A stretch of 44,308 nt of DNA from NCBI RefSeq assembly GCF_029932565.1, contig NZ_JAOZPV010000006.1, positions 1 to 44,308 of the forward strand, given 5' to 3'. This DNA is from Hydrogenimonas sp. (GTDB lineage: Bacteria > Campylobacterota > Campylobacteria > Campylobacterales > Hydrogenimonadaceae). The notes under the pieces were generated by a model, which was not told the DNA's origin, did no database searches, and saw only the letters and a list, made by a program, of their open reading frames with translations. Numbering within the stretch: position 1 is the stretch's first letter; each line of letters starts with the position of its first letter. The position numbers and the translations under genes are program-made. Below are positions 11,096 to 19,674 of the stretch, piece after piece.

Positions 11096-11777
11096 GATCA
11101 TCCTTTTCGGATATGGAAAACTGGGCCATCGTGTCTATGAGATGTTGTCACCCTATTTTTCGAAGATCACGGTTGTCGAGCAGGCCGACGAATTGATTCA
11201 GGATGCGAAAGATCACGGTATCGTCAAATCGTTCACGGCCGATTTCAAACAAGACCAGGAGCTGATCGACCTGGGACTCGAGGGAAAGATACTCTTTTGT
11301 GCGATGGACGAGATGGCAATGAATATCTTCCTTGTGCTTTCGCTCAAAAGTATGACGAAAAATGCCACGATCATCTCGATTTCGACATCTGCGGAGAATA
11401 CGAGAAAACTCAAGTTCATCGGGGCCGACAAAGTGATCGATATCTACGAAGCGAGTGCCAATCGCATCGTCGACATTATCACGCGGCCGGCTGTCACCCG
11501 CGTACTCGACGAGGTCATTTTCGTCGACAATGGCATCAGCCTCGAAGAGATCGAAATTCCTTTCCACTCCTTTCTCGAAGGCAAATATGTGCACGATATC
11601 GATTTCAAAGCGTTTGATCTGATTCTGGTCGGTATTACGGACAGAGAGATGGGTGACGATTTCATCTTCGTATCCCGTGGAATCGATCACAAATTCGATG
11701 CAGGGGATATTCTGGTTCTTCTGGGTGAAAGTCATGCACTCGAAAACTTTTACAAAAAACTGACGGGGCCATCATGA
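11067..11777 (+). CDS. RCK/TrkA-type NAD-binding protein (second RCK domain)
   Basis: ILFGYGKLGHRVYEMLSPYFSKITVVEQADEL plus TrkA-C-like tail; likely GTG start at 11067 inside the channel gene. Confidence 0.82.
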   Translation: MFDTKKERREIILFGYGKLGHRVYEMLSPYFSKITVVEQADELIQDAKDHGIVKSFTADFKQDQELIDLGLEGKILFCAMDEMAMNIFLVLSLKSMTKNATIISISTSAENTRKLKFIGADKVIDIYEASANRIVDIITRPAVTRVLDEVIFVDNGISLEEIEIPFHSFLEGKYVHDIDFKAFDLILVGITDREMGDDFIFVSRGIDHKFDAGDILVLLGESHALENFYKKLTGPS

Positions 11778-11823
11778 TCTCCGGAATGTATCGAAAGGGA
11801 AAAACCAGAATGGCGGTATTGAT

Positions 11824-12726
11824 ATGAAAAAAATAGCGGTAGTCGGAGCGGGCAAATGGGGGCAGGCGCTCGCGCATGCGTTGAGACAGCAGTGCGATGT
11901 CGTCATTACGTCGCGGCGGCCACGCGACATTCCGAATTTCGTCTCACTCGATGATGCGTTGAAACGTGATTTCATCGTTATCGCCATTTCGGCCCAGGCG
12001 ATACGGAGCTGGCTGGACGAACACAGCGATTTTGGTGAGTCGCAGTCTCTGCTTGTCGCTTCCAAGGGGATCGATGCCAAAACGGGTGCGTTCATGAACG
12101 AAATTTTCGAAGAGTATCTCTCTCCGTCGCAGCTCTGTTATCTGACCGGCCCGTCGTTTGCCAAAGAGGTGATGCAGTCGCTTCCGACCGCTCTTGTAAT
12201 CAACAGTCATAACCGGATTCTGGCTGAAGAGTGGAGCGGTTTTTTCCCCGATTTCATCAAGACCTATACCAGTACGGATATTGTTGGAGCTGAAGTGGGA
12301 GGTGCCTATAAAAACGTCATTGCAATCGCGGCCGGTATCTGTGAAGGGTTGCAGCTTGGTGAAAACGCGAAGGCGGCGATCGTGTCGAGAGGACTTGTCG
12401 AAATGGCGCGTTTCGGTACCTATTACGGTGCCAAGGAGGAGACGTTTCTTTCATTGAGCGGTGCCGGTGATCTCTTTTTGACCGCCAACAGCCGGTTGTC
12501 GCGGAATTATCGTGTTGGCCTCGGTTTGGCGGAAGGGAAAACCCTCGATGCAATCCTCGAAGAACTGGGTGAAGTGGCCGAAGGTGTCGGGACTGCAAGA
12601 GCGTTGCACAAGATATCCGTCAACAATGACATCTATCTGCCGATAGCAAATGAAGTCTATGAAATTTTGCAGGGAAAGAGCATCAAAGAGAGTCTGAAAG
12701 ATCTACTATCACACAGAAGGAGCTGA
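11824..12726 (+). CDS. gpsA: NAD(P)H-dependent glycerol-3-phosphate dehydrogenase
   Basis: VVGAGKWGQALAHAL, LTGPSFAKEV, EVGGAYKNVIAIAAGICEGLQLGENAKAAIVSRGLVEMARFG, LSGAGDLFLTANSRLSRNYRVG. Confidence 0.96.
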   Translation: MKKIAVVGAGKWGQALAHALRQQCDVVITSRRPRDIPNFVSLDDALKRDFIVIAISAQAIRSWLDEHSDFGESQSLLVASKGIDAKTGAFMNEIFEEYLSPSQLCYLTGPSFAKEVMQSLPTALVINSHNRILAEEWSGFFPDFIKTYTSTDIVGAEVGGAYKNVIAIAAGICEGLQLGENAKAAIVSRGLVEMARFGTYYGAKEETFLSLSGAGDLFLTANSRLSRNYRVGLGLAEGKTLDAILEELGEVAEGVGTARALHKISVNNDIYLPIANEVYEILQGKSIKESLKDLLSHRRS

Positions 12727-12727
12727 T

Positions 12728-13963
12728 ATGGAAGCCTATTTGAAAGAGGCCAGGGATGCCGCATCGGTTCTGGCAACGCTGAGTGGCGAAGTGAAAAATC
12801 GGGTACTGAACAGGATTGCCGATGCGCTGGTGGCGAACGATGCGCTGATTATCGAACATAACAAATTCGACATGGAGGAGGGAGAACGCAACAACCTCTC
12901 TTCGGCGTTGATGGATCGTCTCTATCTGGATGAAGAGCGGATCGCCGGGATGGCACAGGCGGTTCGGGATATCGCCGCGCTGAAAGAGCCGGTCGGTCGT
13001 GTGCTGGACGGCTGGATGACCGACAACGGTCTGCGTATCGAAAAGGTTTCGATTCCAATCGGGGTTGTCGGTATCATTTACGAATCGCGCCCCAACGTTA
13101 CGAGCGATGCGGCGGCACTCTGTTTCAAAAGCGGTAATGTCGCGATTCTCAAAGGGGGCAAAGAGGCGCAGCAGAGCAATGAGGCGATTGCGAAGATCAT
13201 TCAGAAGACGCTCGAAGAGGAGGGGCTCCCCGGATCGCTTATCAGTCTGCTTCCCGACGCGAGCCGCGAAGGGGTCGCGAAACTGATCAAAATGGACAGA
13301 TATGTCGATCTGATCATTCCGCGCGGCGGCGAGGCCCTGATCCGTTTCGTCAACGAGAATGCGACGGTTCCCGTCGTCAAGCATGACAAAGGACTTTGCC
13401 ATACCTACATTCATAGCGATGCGGATATCGAGGAAGCGATCCGTATCTCGATCAATGCCAAATGCCAGCGTCCCGGTGTCTGCAACGCGATGGAGACGCT
13501 GATCGTCGACGAAGCGATCGCGGCGGCGATCCTTCCGAAACTCAAAACAGCGTTCGATGCCGAAGCGACAAAACTGCTGGGCGATGCAGAAACGCGAGCC
13601 ATCATCGACGTGGATGCGGCGACGGAAGAGGATTTCGACACCGAGTATCTTGCCAATACACTCTCTGTCAGGGTAGTCAAAGATCTCGACGAAGCGATCG
13701 CCCATATTCGGCGGTTCGGATCCGGTCACAGCGAAGCGATCGTGACCAACAACCATCGGGCAGCGGAGAAGTTCCTGAACGAAGTGGATGCGGCCTGTGT
13801 CTATGTCAATGCCTCGACCCGTTTTACCGACGGCGGCGCGTTCGGTTTTGGTGCGGAGGTCGGCATCAGTACGAACAAACTCCATGCACGCGGGCCGATG
13901 GGCATCAACGATCTGACAACCTACAAGTACAAAATCTACGGCGACGGCCAGATACGTGAATAA
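12728..13963 (+). CDS. proA: gamma-glutamyl phosphate reductase
   Basis: PIGVVGIIYESRPNVTSDAAALCFKSGNVAILKGGKEA, VINASTRF-like VYVNASTRFTDGGAFGFGAEVGISTNKLHARGPMG. Confidence 0.97.
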   Translation: MEAYLKEARDAASVLATLSGEVKNRVLNRIADALVANDALIIEHNKFDMEEGERNNLSSALMDRLYLDEERIAGMAQAVRDIAALKEPVGRVLDGWMTDNGLRIEKVSIPIGVVGIIYESRPNVTSDAAALCFKSGNVAILKGGKEAQQSNEAIAKIIQKTLEEEGLPGSLISLLPDASREGVAKLIKMDRYVDLIIPRGGEALIRFVNENATVPVVKHDKGLCHTYIHSDADIEEAIRISINAKCQRPGVCNAMETLIVDEAIAAAILPKLKTAFDAEATKLLGDAETRAIIDVDAATEEDFDTEYLANTLSVRVVKDLDEAIAHIRRFGSGHSEAIVTNNHRAAEKFLNEVDAACVYVNASTRFTDGGAFGFGAEVGISTNKLHARGPMGINDLTTYKYKIYGDGQIRE

Positions 13964-13984
13964 AAATGGGTACTGAATTGGGTA

Positions 13985-14626
13985 GTGGGCGGTGAGGGTA
14001 TTGTGAAACCTGCGTCAAACACCCAACATCCAACACTCAACACCCGGCACACAAAAGAGGTCGTACTCGATATCCGCGATCTTACATTCGGCTATTCGGG
14101 AGAGAAACTCCTTTACGAGGGTTTTTCACTGACTCTGAAAGCGGGGGAGATCGTGACGATTCTGGGTCCGAGCGGGAGTGGAAAGAGCACACTGTTCGAA
14201 CTGATCGCGGGCAATCTCAAACCCTTCGCCGGCACGATCGAAAAAGCCACCTTTTCCCAGATTTTTCAGGATCCGTACAGCTCGTTCCATCCCACCTATA
14301 CCGTCGAGAATCAGATTGCCGATGTCGCGGAGTTGGCGGGTGTCGAGAGACTCTGTGAACAGATGGGATTCGAATACAATCTGCTTCAAAAACTTCCGCA
14401 CGAACTGTCGGGCGGGCAGCTGCAGCGCGCTTCCATCCTGCGTGCGCTCCTGATGAAGCCGAAACTGCTCCTTGCCGATGAACCCACCTCCGCCCTCGAC
14501 AACCTTATCCAGCTTGATGTCATGAAACTCCTTCTGAAAACACTCGACAGAGTCGGTATTTTGATGATTACCCACGACAGAGACCTGGCGCGATGGTGCA
14601 GTGACCGTATTGTAACACTTGCATAA
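13985..14626 (+). CDS. ABC transporter ATP-binding protein (oligopeptide/nickel-type)
   Basis: GPSGSGKSTLFELIAG, QIFQDPYSSFHPTYTV, LSGGQLQRASILRALLMKPKLLLADEPTSALD. Start uncertain (13985 ATG or 14003 GTG). Confidence 0.85.
   Translation: MGGEGIVKPASNTQHPTLNTRHTKEVVLDIRDLTFGYSGEKLLYEGFSLTLKAGEIVTILGPSGSGKSTLFELIAGNLKPFAGTIEKATFSQIFQDPYSSFHPTYTVENQIADVAELAGVERLCEQMGFEYNLLQKLPHELSGGQLQRASILRALLMKPKLLLADEPTSALDNLIQLDVMKLLLKTLDRVGILMITHDRDLARWCSDRIVTLA
14018..14045 (+). repeat. short heptamer tandem repeat (AACAYYC)x4
   Basis: AACACCC-AACATCC-AACACTC-AACACCC directly read, followed by a degenerate fifth unit GGCACAC. Confidence 0.7.
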
Positions 14627-14715
14627 TTAACGATTCTGCACAATTATAAGTATTTCCCGGTTTTGCGATATAATATTGCACGATTTATAACAGATATTAT
14701 GCCGCAGGGGTCTAC

Positions 14716-15423
14716 ATGTTCTTTTCCGATATCTATCTACTGGCGGGCGAGGGAGTGTTGGTGGCTTCCCTTTTAGCCAATGGAGTCATGCTGCGTTCGC
14801 ATAAAAAGCGAAACAAACTGAAAGATGAGCTTACACAGGCGAAACGGGAGATTTCCTACCTTCGTAAAATAGATCCGGTCACGGGTTTCTATCACAAACA
14901 GGGTTTTCTGCGTCTTGCCAATACGCGGGTACGGCAATGTGCCAGAAAGAGAGAGCCCATTTCTCTCTTGATCGTCGAAATTGCAGGACTCGACGGCATC
15001 AATATGCGATACTCTTTAAAAGGTGGCGATACGGTGCTGCGAATGACGGCGGAGATGATACGGGAAAATACGAAAAGAGGGGATGTGGTAGGGCGTTTTG
15101 ACGGGTCTGCCATCTATGTATTGCTGGTCGGATGCGGGATTGCACATATTCGCAGAGTGAGACGACGCATAGAGCGGAGGTTGCGGGGTATGCGTTTTCA
15201 CTTCAAAAAAGGCGGCCCGGCGATCGAACCCAATTTTGCCTTTGGTGCCTGCTCCATATTTGGCAGCCAGGGCAAGGCAAATATATTGATACGAAACGCG
15301 GAAGAGGCGATGCGACGATCCAAACAGGAGAGCCGTTTCGTCGTGCTTGACCGTTTCGGATCGGAGTGGGATAAAAAGTATGAAGAAGAAGAGGAGGAAG
15401 AAGAGAAAGAAACATCCGGATGA
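14716..15423 (+). CDS. membrane-anchored GGDEF-fold protein with degenerate active site
   Basis: N-terminal TM segment, DPVTGFYHKQGFLRLAN ... SLLIVEIAGLDGINMRYSLKGGDTVLRMTAEMIRENTKRGDVVGRFDGSAIYVLLVG; GGDEF position reads FDGSAI. Confidence 0.75.
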   Translation: MFFSDIYLLAGEGVLVASLLANGVMLRSHKKRNKLKDELTQAKREISYLRKIDPVTGFYHKQGFLRLANTRVRQCARKREPISLLIVEIAGLDGINMRYSLKGGDTVLRMTAEMIRENTKRGDVVGRFDGSAIYVLLVGCGIAHIRRVRRRIERRLRGMRFHFKKGGPAIEPNFAFGACSIFGSQGKANILIRNAEEAMRRSKQESRFVVLDRFGSEWDKKYEEEEEEEEKETSG

Positions 15424-15488
15424 TTTGCACGGCAATAGATCTGAATGGGAGGGAAGGGAAGAGCTGGATAGATAATTTTTTTGTATAA

Positions 15489-16442
15489 TTGTATATGAAA
15501 AAAATATTTCTTTCTTTCCTCTTCCTATTGCCACTTCTCTATGCACGAGATATTCACTCTGTCGCCATTTTTACGGTCAATGGATTTGTCAATGATTTTG
15601 TCGCGGAGGAGAACAGACTTTTTATCGCGACCGATCGCGGTACCGTCGATATCTTCGATCTGACAACGATGTCTTTAATCTATCAGATTGTTCTGGAACC
15701 GGTTGAAAACGGACGGGGCGAGAGAGTACCGGTCCGGATTCTGAGTGTGGATGTCCATGGAGGGCAGATCCTCATCAACGGCATCGTTGAGAATGGTTTC
15801 CGCGCCGTCTGGCTTTTTGACAATCTGAGACTCATTCCCATTGTCGAAGCATCCGACAGATTGATCATCAAAGAGGCACGATTTTCGGAGAAAGGGCATA
15901 TGGTGCTTGGAACCTTCGGTTCCGAACTCATTCGCTACAGCATCGAAGAACGGGCACCGCTGTATAACAAACAGCCCGCTGACATGGCCATCGGCGATAT
16001 GGCAATGAGTGCCGACCGCAAACACGTGATGATGTCGGACGAGAGCGGAGCCGTACGCATTATCCATGCAGAGAGCGGCAGAGTGGTCCGTTTACTGCCT
16101 TCGAAACATCTGGACAATGTCTTTCACGTGGCGATGGGCGGCAAGGTGATCGTAACCGGAGGAAATGATAGGAAAGTCGGTGTCTTTCGGGAGAGAGGCA
16201 ACTATGTCATCCGGACCGATTTCCCGGTCTATTGTGTCGGTGTCAGCCCGAAAGGCAGAACGGGCGTCTATCTCAAAGGCGATGCCCAGATTCTGCAACT
16301 CTTCGATGTCGAAACGGGCAGAGAGACGGACCGGCTCGTCGGGCACGAAGCCGTTGTCAATCAAATCCGTTTTCTCGATGAAAAACGGATACTCAGTTCG
16401 GAGAAGGGTCCTTCCGTCTATCTCTGGAATCTGTCTCGATAG
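15489..16442 (+). CDS. exported WD40-like beta-propeller protein (NapL-like)
   Basis: Signal peptide MKKIFLSFLFLLPLLYA; repeated blades (RGTVDIFDLTTMS, SGAVRIIHAESGRVV, LFDVETGRETDRLVGHEAVVNQIRFLD, SVYLWNLSR). Confidence 0.7.
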   Translation: MYMKKIFLSFLFLLPLLYARDIHSVAIFTVNGFVNDFVAEENRLFIATDRGTVDIFDLTTMSLIYQIVLEPVENGRGERVPVRILSVDVHGGQILINGIVENGFRAVWLFDNLRLIPIVEASDRLIIKEARFSEKGHMVLGTFGSELIRYSIEERAPLYNKQPADMAIGDMAMSADRKHVMMSDESGAVRIIHAESGRVVRLLPSKHLDNVFHVAMGGKVIVTGGNDRKVGVFRERGNYVIRTDFPVYCVGVSPKGRTGVYLKGDAQILQLFDVETGRETDRLVGHEAVVNQIRFLDEKRILSSEKGPSVYLWNLSR

Positions 16443-16592
16443 GTGCTGTGAAAGGTGTTCCACCACCGTTTCCGATTTTCGGATTTGATACAATATGGCA
16501 CATGCGTACTCTGCTTTATAAGCGAGAAAGTATGCTGATTTTGCAAATGCGACCGGCATATGATGTCAGTCAACAATCGATAGGAAGGGAAG

Positions 16593-16796
16593 ATGGAAAA
16601 AGTGAGTGATGAAGAGTTGGAACGGACCATCGAAATCTTGAAAAAGGCTTATAAAAAAGAGAAAGAGAAACTTGAGTGGGCCGAAAACGATTTTGAAGAG
16701 TCATTGGTTGTCGAGGAGATGGAACGCTTCAAAAAGGAGATTAAACGGTTGAAAAGAGAGTTGGATGCACGGAGAGACAAAGAGATCTCCTCGTAG
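16593..16796 (+). CDS. small charged coiled-coil protein, function unknown
   Basis: 67 aa, E/K/R-rich heptad-like; immediately upstream of the eIF2B-like gene. Confidence 0.6.
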   Translation: MEKVSDEELERTIEILKKAYKKEKEKLEWAENDFEESLVVEEMERFKKEIKRLKRELDARRDKEISS

Positions 16797-17687
16797 GTGA
16801 TGAATAGCCAAATCGAGAAGGTGATCGCAGAAATTCGCGCCGATTCGGTACATGGTGCGACCTTTCTGACACGAAAAGCTTTGTTGGCGATCAGGCAGGC
16901 GGTTTCATACGGACTGTCGAGAGAAGAGTTGCAAGCCGCTGCACGGCAGATCGCGGCGGTTCGTCCTATGATGGCCTCCCTATTCAATGTATCCAACCGG
17001 CTCTTGTATCAGCTCGATCGGGACGACCATCCGGATGCCGTGAACTCCTATTGTGACGATTTTCTCGCGTCGATGGAAGATGCCGCCCATTTGGTTATGG
17101 AAAAAGGCGTGAAACAGATGGAAGGCGCGAAGAGCATTCTGACCCACTCCTACAGTTCGCTGGTGTGTGATACACTGCTTGCAGCTGCCGAACGCGGCAG
17201 ACGGTTCCGTGTCGTATGTACGGAGTCACGACCCGGCAGGGAGGGGCTTTTGCTCGCCAGGAGACTCTGCGAAGCCGGGATCGAGGTTTCGGTGGTTATC
17301 GATGCGGCCGCCGGTCATATGATGAACGAGGTGGATCTCGTTCTGGTCGGTGCGGACGGCATCGGCAGTTTCGGTCTCGTGCATAAAATGGGAACCTATC
17401 CGATTGCACTGGCTGCCCGTGACCGGGGTGTGGCATTTGCAGTGCTCGCAACCGAAGAGAAGTTCTGGCCATACGAAATCGAAGAGATTTCGGAGCCGTT
17501 GAAGCAGGCGGGTGAGATTGCAAAGGAGGATGGCTGTTTCAATGTCGTCAATCTCTATTTCGATAGAACACCGCTTCGCAAAGAGGATATGGTGGTAATG
17601 GAGAGTGCCGTATTAAATGGCTGTGATATACGCAATATCTGTGAGAGAAATCCGCTTCATCCACTATTGAAACATTCAGTGGGATGA
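16797..17687 (+). CDS. eIF-2B alpha/beta/delta-like protein (R15P/MTR1P isomerase superfamily)
   Basis: ILTHSYSSLV, VVCTESRPGREGLLLARRLCEAGIEVSVVIDAAAGHMMNEVDLVLVGADGIGSFGLVHKMGTYPIALAARDRGV. Confidence 0.85.
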   Translation: MMNSQIEKVIAEIRADSVHGATFLTRKALLAIRQAVSYGLSREELQAAARQIAAVRPMMASLFNVSNRLLYQLDRDDHPDAVNSYCDDFLASMEDAAHLVMEKGVKQMEGAKSILTHSYSSLVCDTLLAAAERGRRFRVVCTESRPGREGLLLARRLCEAGIEVSVVIDAAAGHMMNEVDLVLVGADGIGSFGLVHKMGTYPIALAARDRGVAFAVLATEEKFWPYEIEEISEPLKQAGEIAKEDGCFNVVNLYFDRTPLRKEDMVVMESAVLNGCDIRNICERNPLHPLLKHSVG

Positions 17688-19016
17688 TTTTTTCATTGTC
17701 TCGACCAGGTGGGCGAGTCTCTCGCTGACTGTCGGTGTGAATCGTTCATCGGTCTCGATTGCTTTGAGGGAGTCCGGGATTTGCCGCAGATTCTCGATTG
17801 CTCTTTCCCGTATCGTTTCAAGCGAGGGAAGCGGCAGAACGGTTTTGCCCTCCGACATGTATTGACGCAGAAGAGGTCTGCCATCCACTCTTTCGTCATG
17901 CAGTGCGATCGTATCCTTCGAGATTTTCCCGTCCCGGTAGGTTCTGAAAACCTGCTTTTTCGCTGGAAGCGTGAGCTTTCCCGGACTGAATTTCATTACA
18001 GGCCGTCCGTCGTATTCGACCAGTTTGTAGGCGCAGTCGAGATAGGGTTCGTCCGCCGAAACGACCAGTTTGGTTCCCACGCCCCATGCGTCGATCGGCG
18101 CACCCTTGTCCAGCAGTCTTTTGATCGTGTATTCGTTGAGTCCGCCACTGACGAAGATCATTGCATCGCGGAATCCTGCTTCGTCAAGAATCCTGCGTGT
18201 CGCTTTGGAGAGTGCCAGAATATCGCCGCTGTCGAGTCGGACGCCTTTGAATCTCTTCATGCCCGATCGGCGGATCGTTTCGACGGCACGCTTGACCCCT
18301 TCGACCGTATCGTAGGTATCGACAAGCAGAATACAGTTGTCCGGATACCTTCTCGCAAAGTGTTCGAACGCTTTTTCTTCCGTCTCATGAGCGAGGATGT
18401 AGGAGTGTGCCATCGTGCCGAAAACGGGTATGTCGAAAAGTTTTCCTGCAAGGACATTGGACGTTCCGATGAAACCGCCGATGTAGGCGCTTCGGGCGGC
18501 CTTCATGCCCGCATCGGTTCCATGGGCGCGCCGCAGCCCGAAATCGACCAGTCCGGTCTCCTGGGCCACACTGTAGCATCGCAGGGCTTTCGTTGCGACG
18601 AGTATCGAAATCTGCATCGTGTTGATCAGAAAAGTTTCGATAATCTGCGCTTCGATCAGAGGGGCTTCGATTTGCACGAAAGGCTCGTTTTCAAATAGGA
18701 TTTCCCCTTCGTCGACCGCGTAGACGTCGCCTGTGAAACGAAACGTTTTCAGATAGTCGAGAAAGTCGCTGCTGAATCTGCCGGTTCGGTTGAGATAGTC
18801 GATATCTTCCCGTGTGAAACGGACCGATTCGAGATAGGCGAGGAGCTGTTCGAGGCCGGCACTGACGAGATAGGTGCGATGTTTCGATCGTCTCGCGAAA
18901 AAATCGAATGTTGCGAGATGGTGCATTCCTTCGTCGAAATAGACCTGGGCCATCGTCAATTCATACAGGTCGGTCAGCAGGCTCATATTCTCTTCGTTGA
19001 CAAATCCGTATTTCAT
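17676..19016 (-). CDS. pncB: nicotinate phosphoribosyltransferase
   Basis: LLTDLYELTMAQVYFDEGMH, DFGLRRAHGTDAGMKAARSAYIGGFIGTSNVLAGKLFDIPVFGTMAHSYI, KGVRLDSGDILALSK. Confidence 0.94.
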   Translation of the reverse strand: MKYGFVNEENMSLLTDLYELTMAQVYFDEGMHHLATFDFFARRSKHRTYLVSAGLEQLLAYLESVRFTREDIDYLNRTGRFSSDFLDYLKTFRFTGDVYAVDEGEILFENEPFVQIEAPLIEAQIIETFLINTMQISILVATKALRCYSVAQETGLVDFGLRRAHGTDAGMKAARSAYIGGFIGTSNVLAGKLFDIPVFGTMAHSYILAHETEEKAFEHFARRYPDNCILLVDTYDTVEGVKRAVETIRRSGMKRFKGVRLDSGDILALSKATRRILDEAGFRDAMIFVSGGLNEYTIKRLLDKGAPIDAWGVGTKLVVSADEPYLDCAYKLVEYDGRPVMKFSPGKLTLPAKKQVFRTYRDGKISKDTIALHDERVDGRPLLRQYMSEGKTVLPLPSLETIRERAIENLRQIPDSLKAIETDERFTPTVSERLAHLVETMKKSSH

Positions 19017-19081
19017 CCGTTACCCTATACTGTTTAAGGTATTGTACAATAATGGGAAAATGTTCGGTGAAGGAGCTGCCG

Positions 19082-19666
19082 ATGAAAATCCGGATTACTG
19101 AAAGAGATGCGCTGATCGTTGTCGATATGCAGAAAGATTTCATGCCGGGGGGAGCCCTGGCGGTCCCCGATGCGGACGGAATCGTTTCCACGGTCAACGC
19201 ATATATCGATCACTTTGTGAAACTGGATCGTCCCATCTATTTCACACGTGACTGGCATCCTTCTACACATCTCTCTTTCAAACAAAACGGCGGGATCTGG
19301 CCGGAGCATTGTCGGCAGGATACGGAGGGCGCGGAGTTTGCAGAAGGGCTTCTGCTTCCCTCCGACAACCGTTTTATCATATCCAAAGGTGTATCGGAAG
19401 ATTTTGATGCCTACTCGGGCTTTCAGGGAACGCCGCTCGAAAGTCTGCTGCTCGAACGAGGTATTTCGAGAGTTTTCGTTAGCGGGGTGGCAACCGACTA
19501 TTGCGTCAAACACACGCTTCTCGGTGCCGAACATCTCGGTTTTCGAACGGTTCTTCTCGAAGATGCCGTCAAAGGGGTCGATCTGCAACCGGGGGATTCC
19601 GAAAAGGCGATCGATGCGATGATGCAAAAAGGTGCCGTTCTTTGCACGTTCGAGGAGTTGGTATAA
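19082..19666 (+). CDS. pncA: nicotinamidase (isochorismatase family)
   Basis: ALIVVDMQKDFMPGGALAVPDADGIV, YFTRDWHPSTHLSF, WPEHCRQDTEGAEF, VSGVATDYCVKHT. Confidence 0.93.
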   Translation: MKIRITERDALIVVDMQKDFMPGGALAVPDADGIVSTVNAYIDHFVKLDRPIYFTRDWHPSTHLSFKQNGGIWPEHCRQDTEGAEFAEGLLLPSDNRFIISKGVSEDFDAYSGFQGTPLESLLLERGISRVFVSGVATDYCVKHTLLGAEHLGFRTVLLEDAVKGVDLQPGDSEKAIDAMMQKGAVLCTFEELV

Positions 19667-19674
19667 AAAAATCG

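Noticed and set aside
9509-11101. 530-codon antisense ORF over the K+ channel gene
   Set aside because: Mirror frame of a well-supported channel gene; charged low-complexity translation.
12683-13885. 400-codon antisense ORF over proA
   Set aside because: Mirror frame artefact.
17709-18698. 329-codon plus-strand ORF opposite pncB
   Set aside because: pncB motifs are unequivocal on the minus strand.
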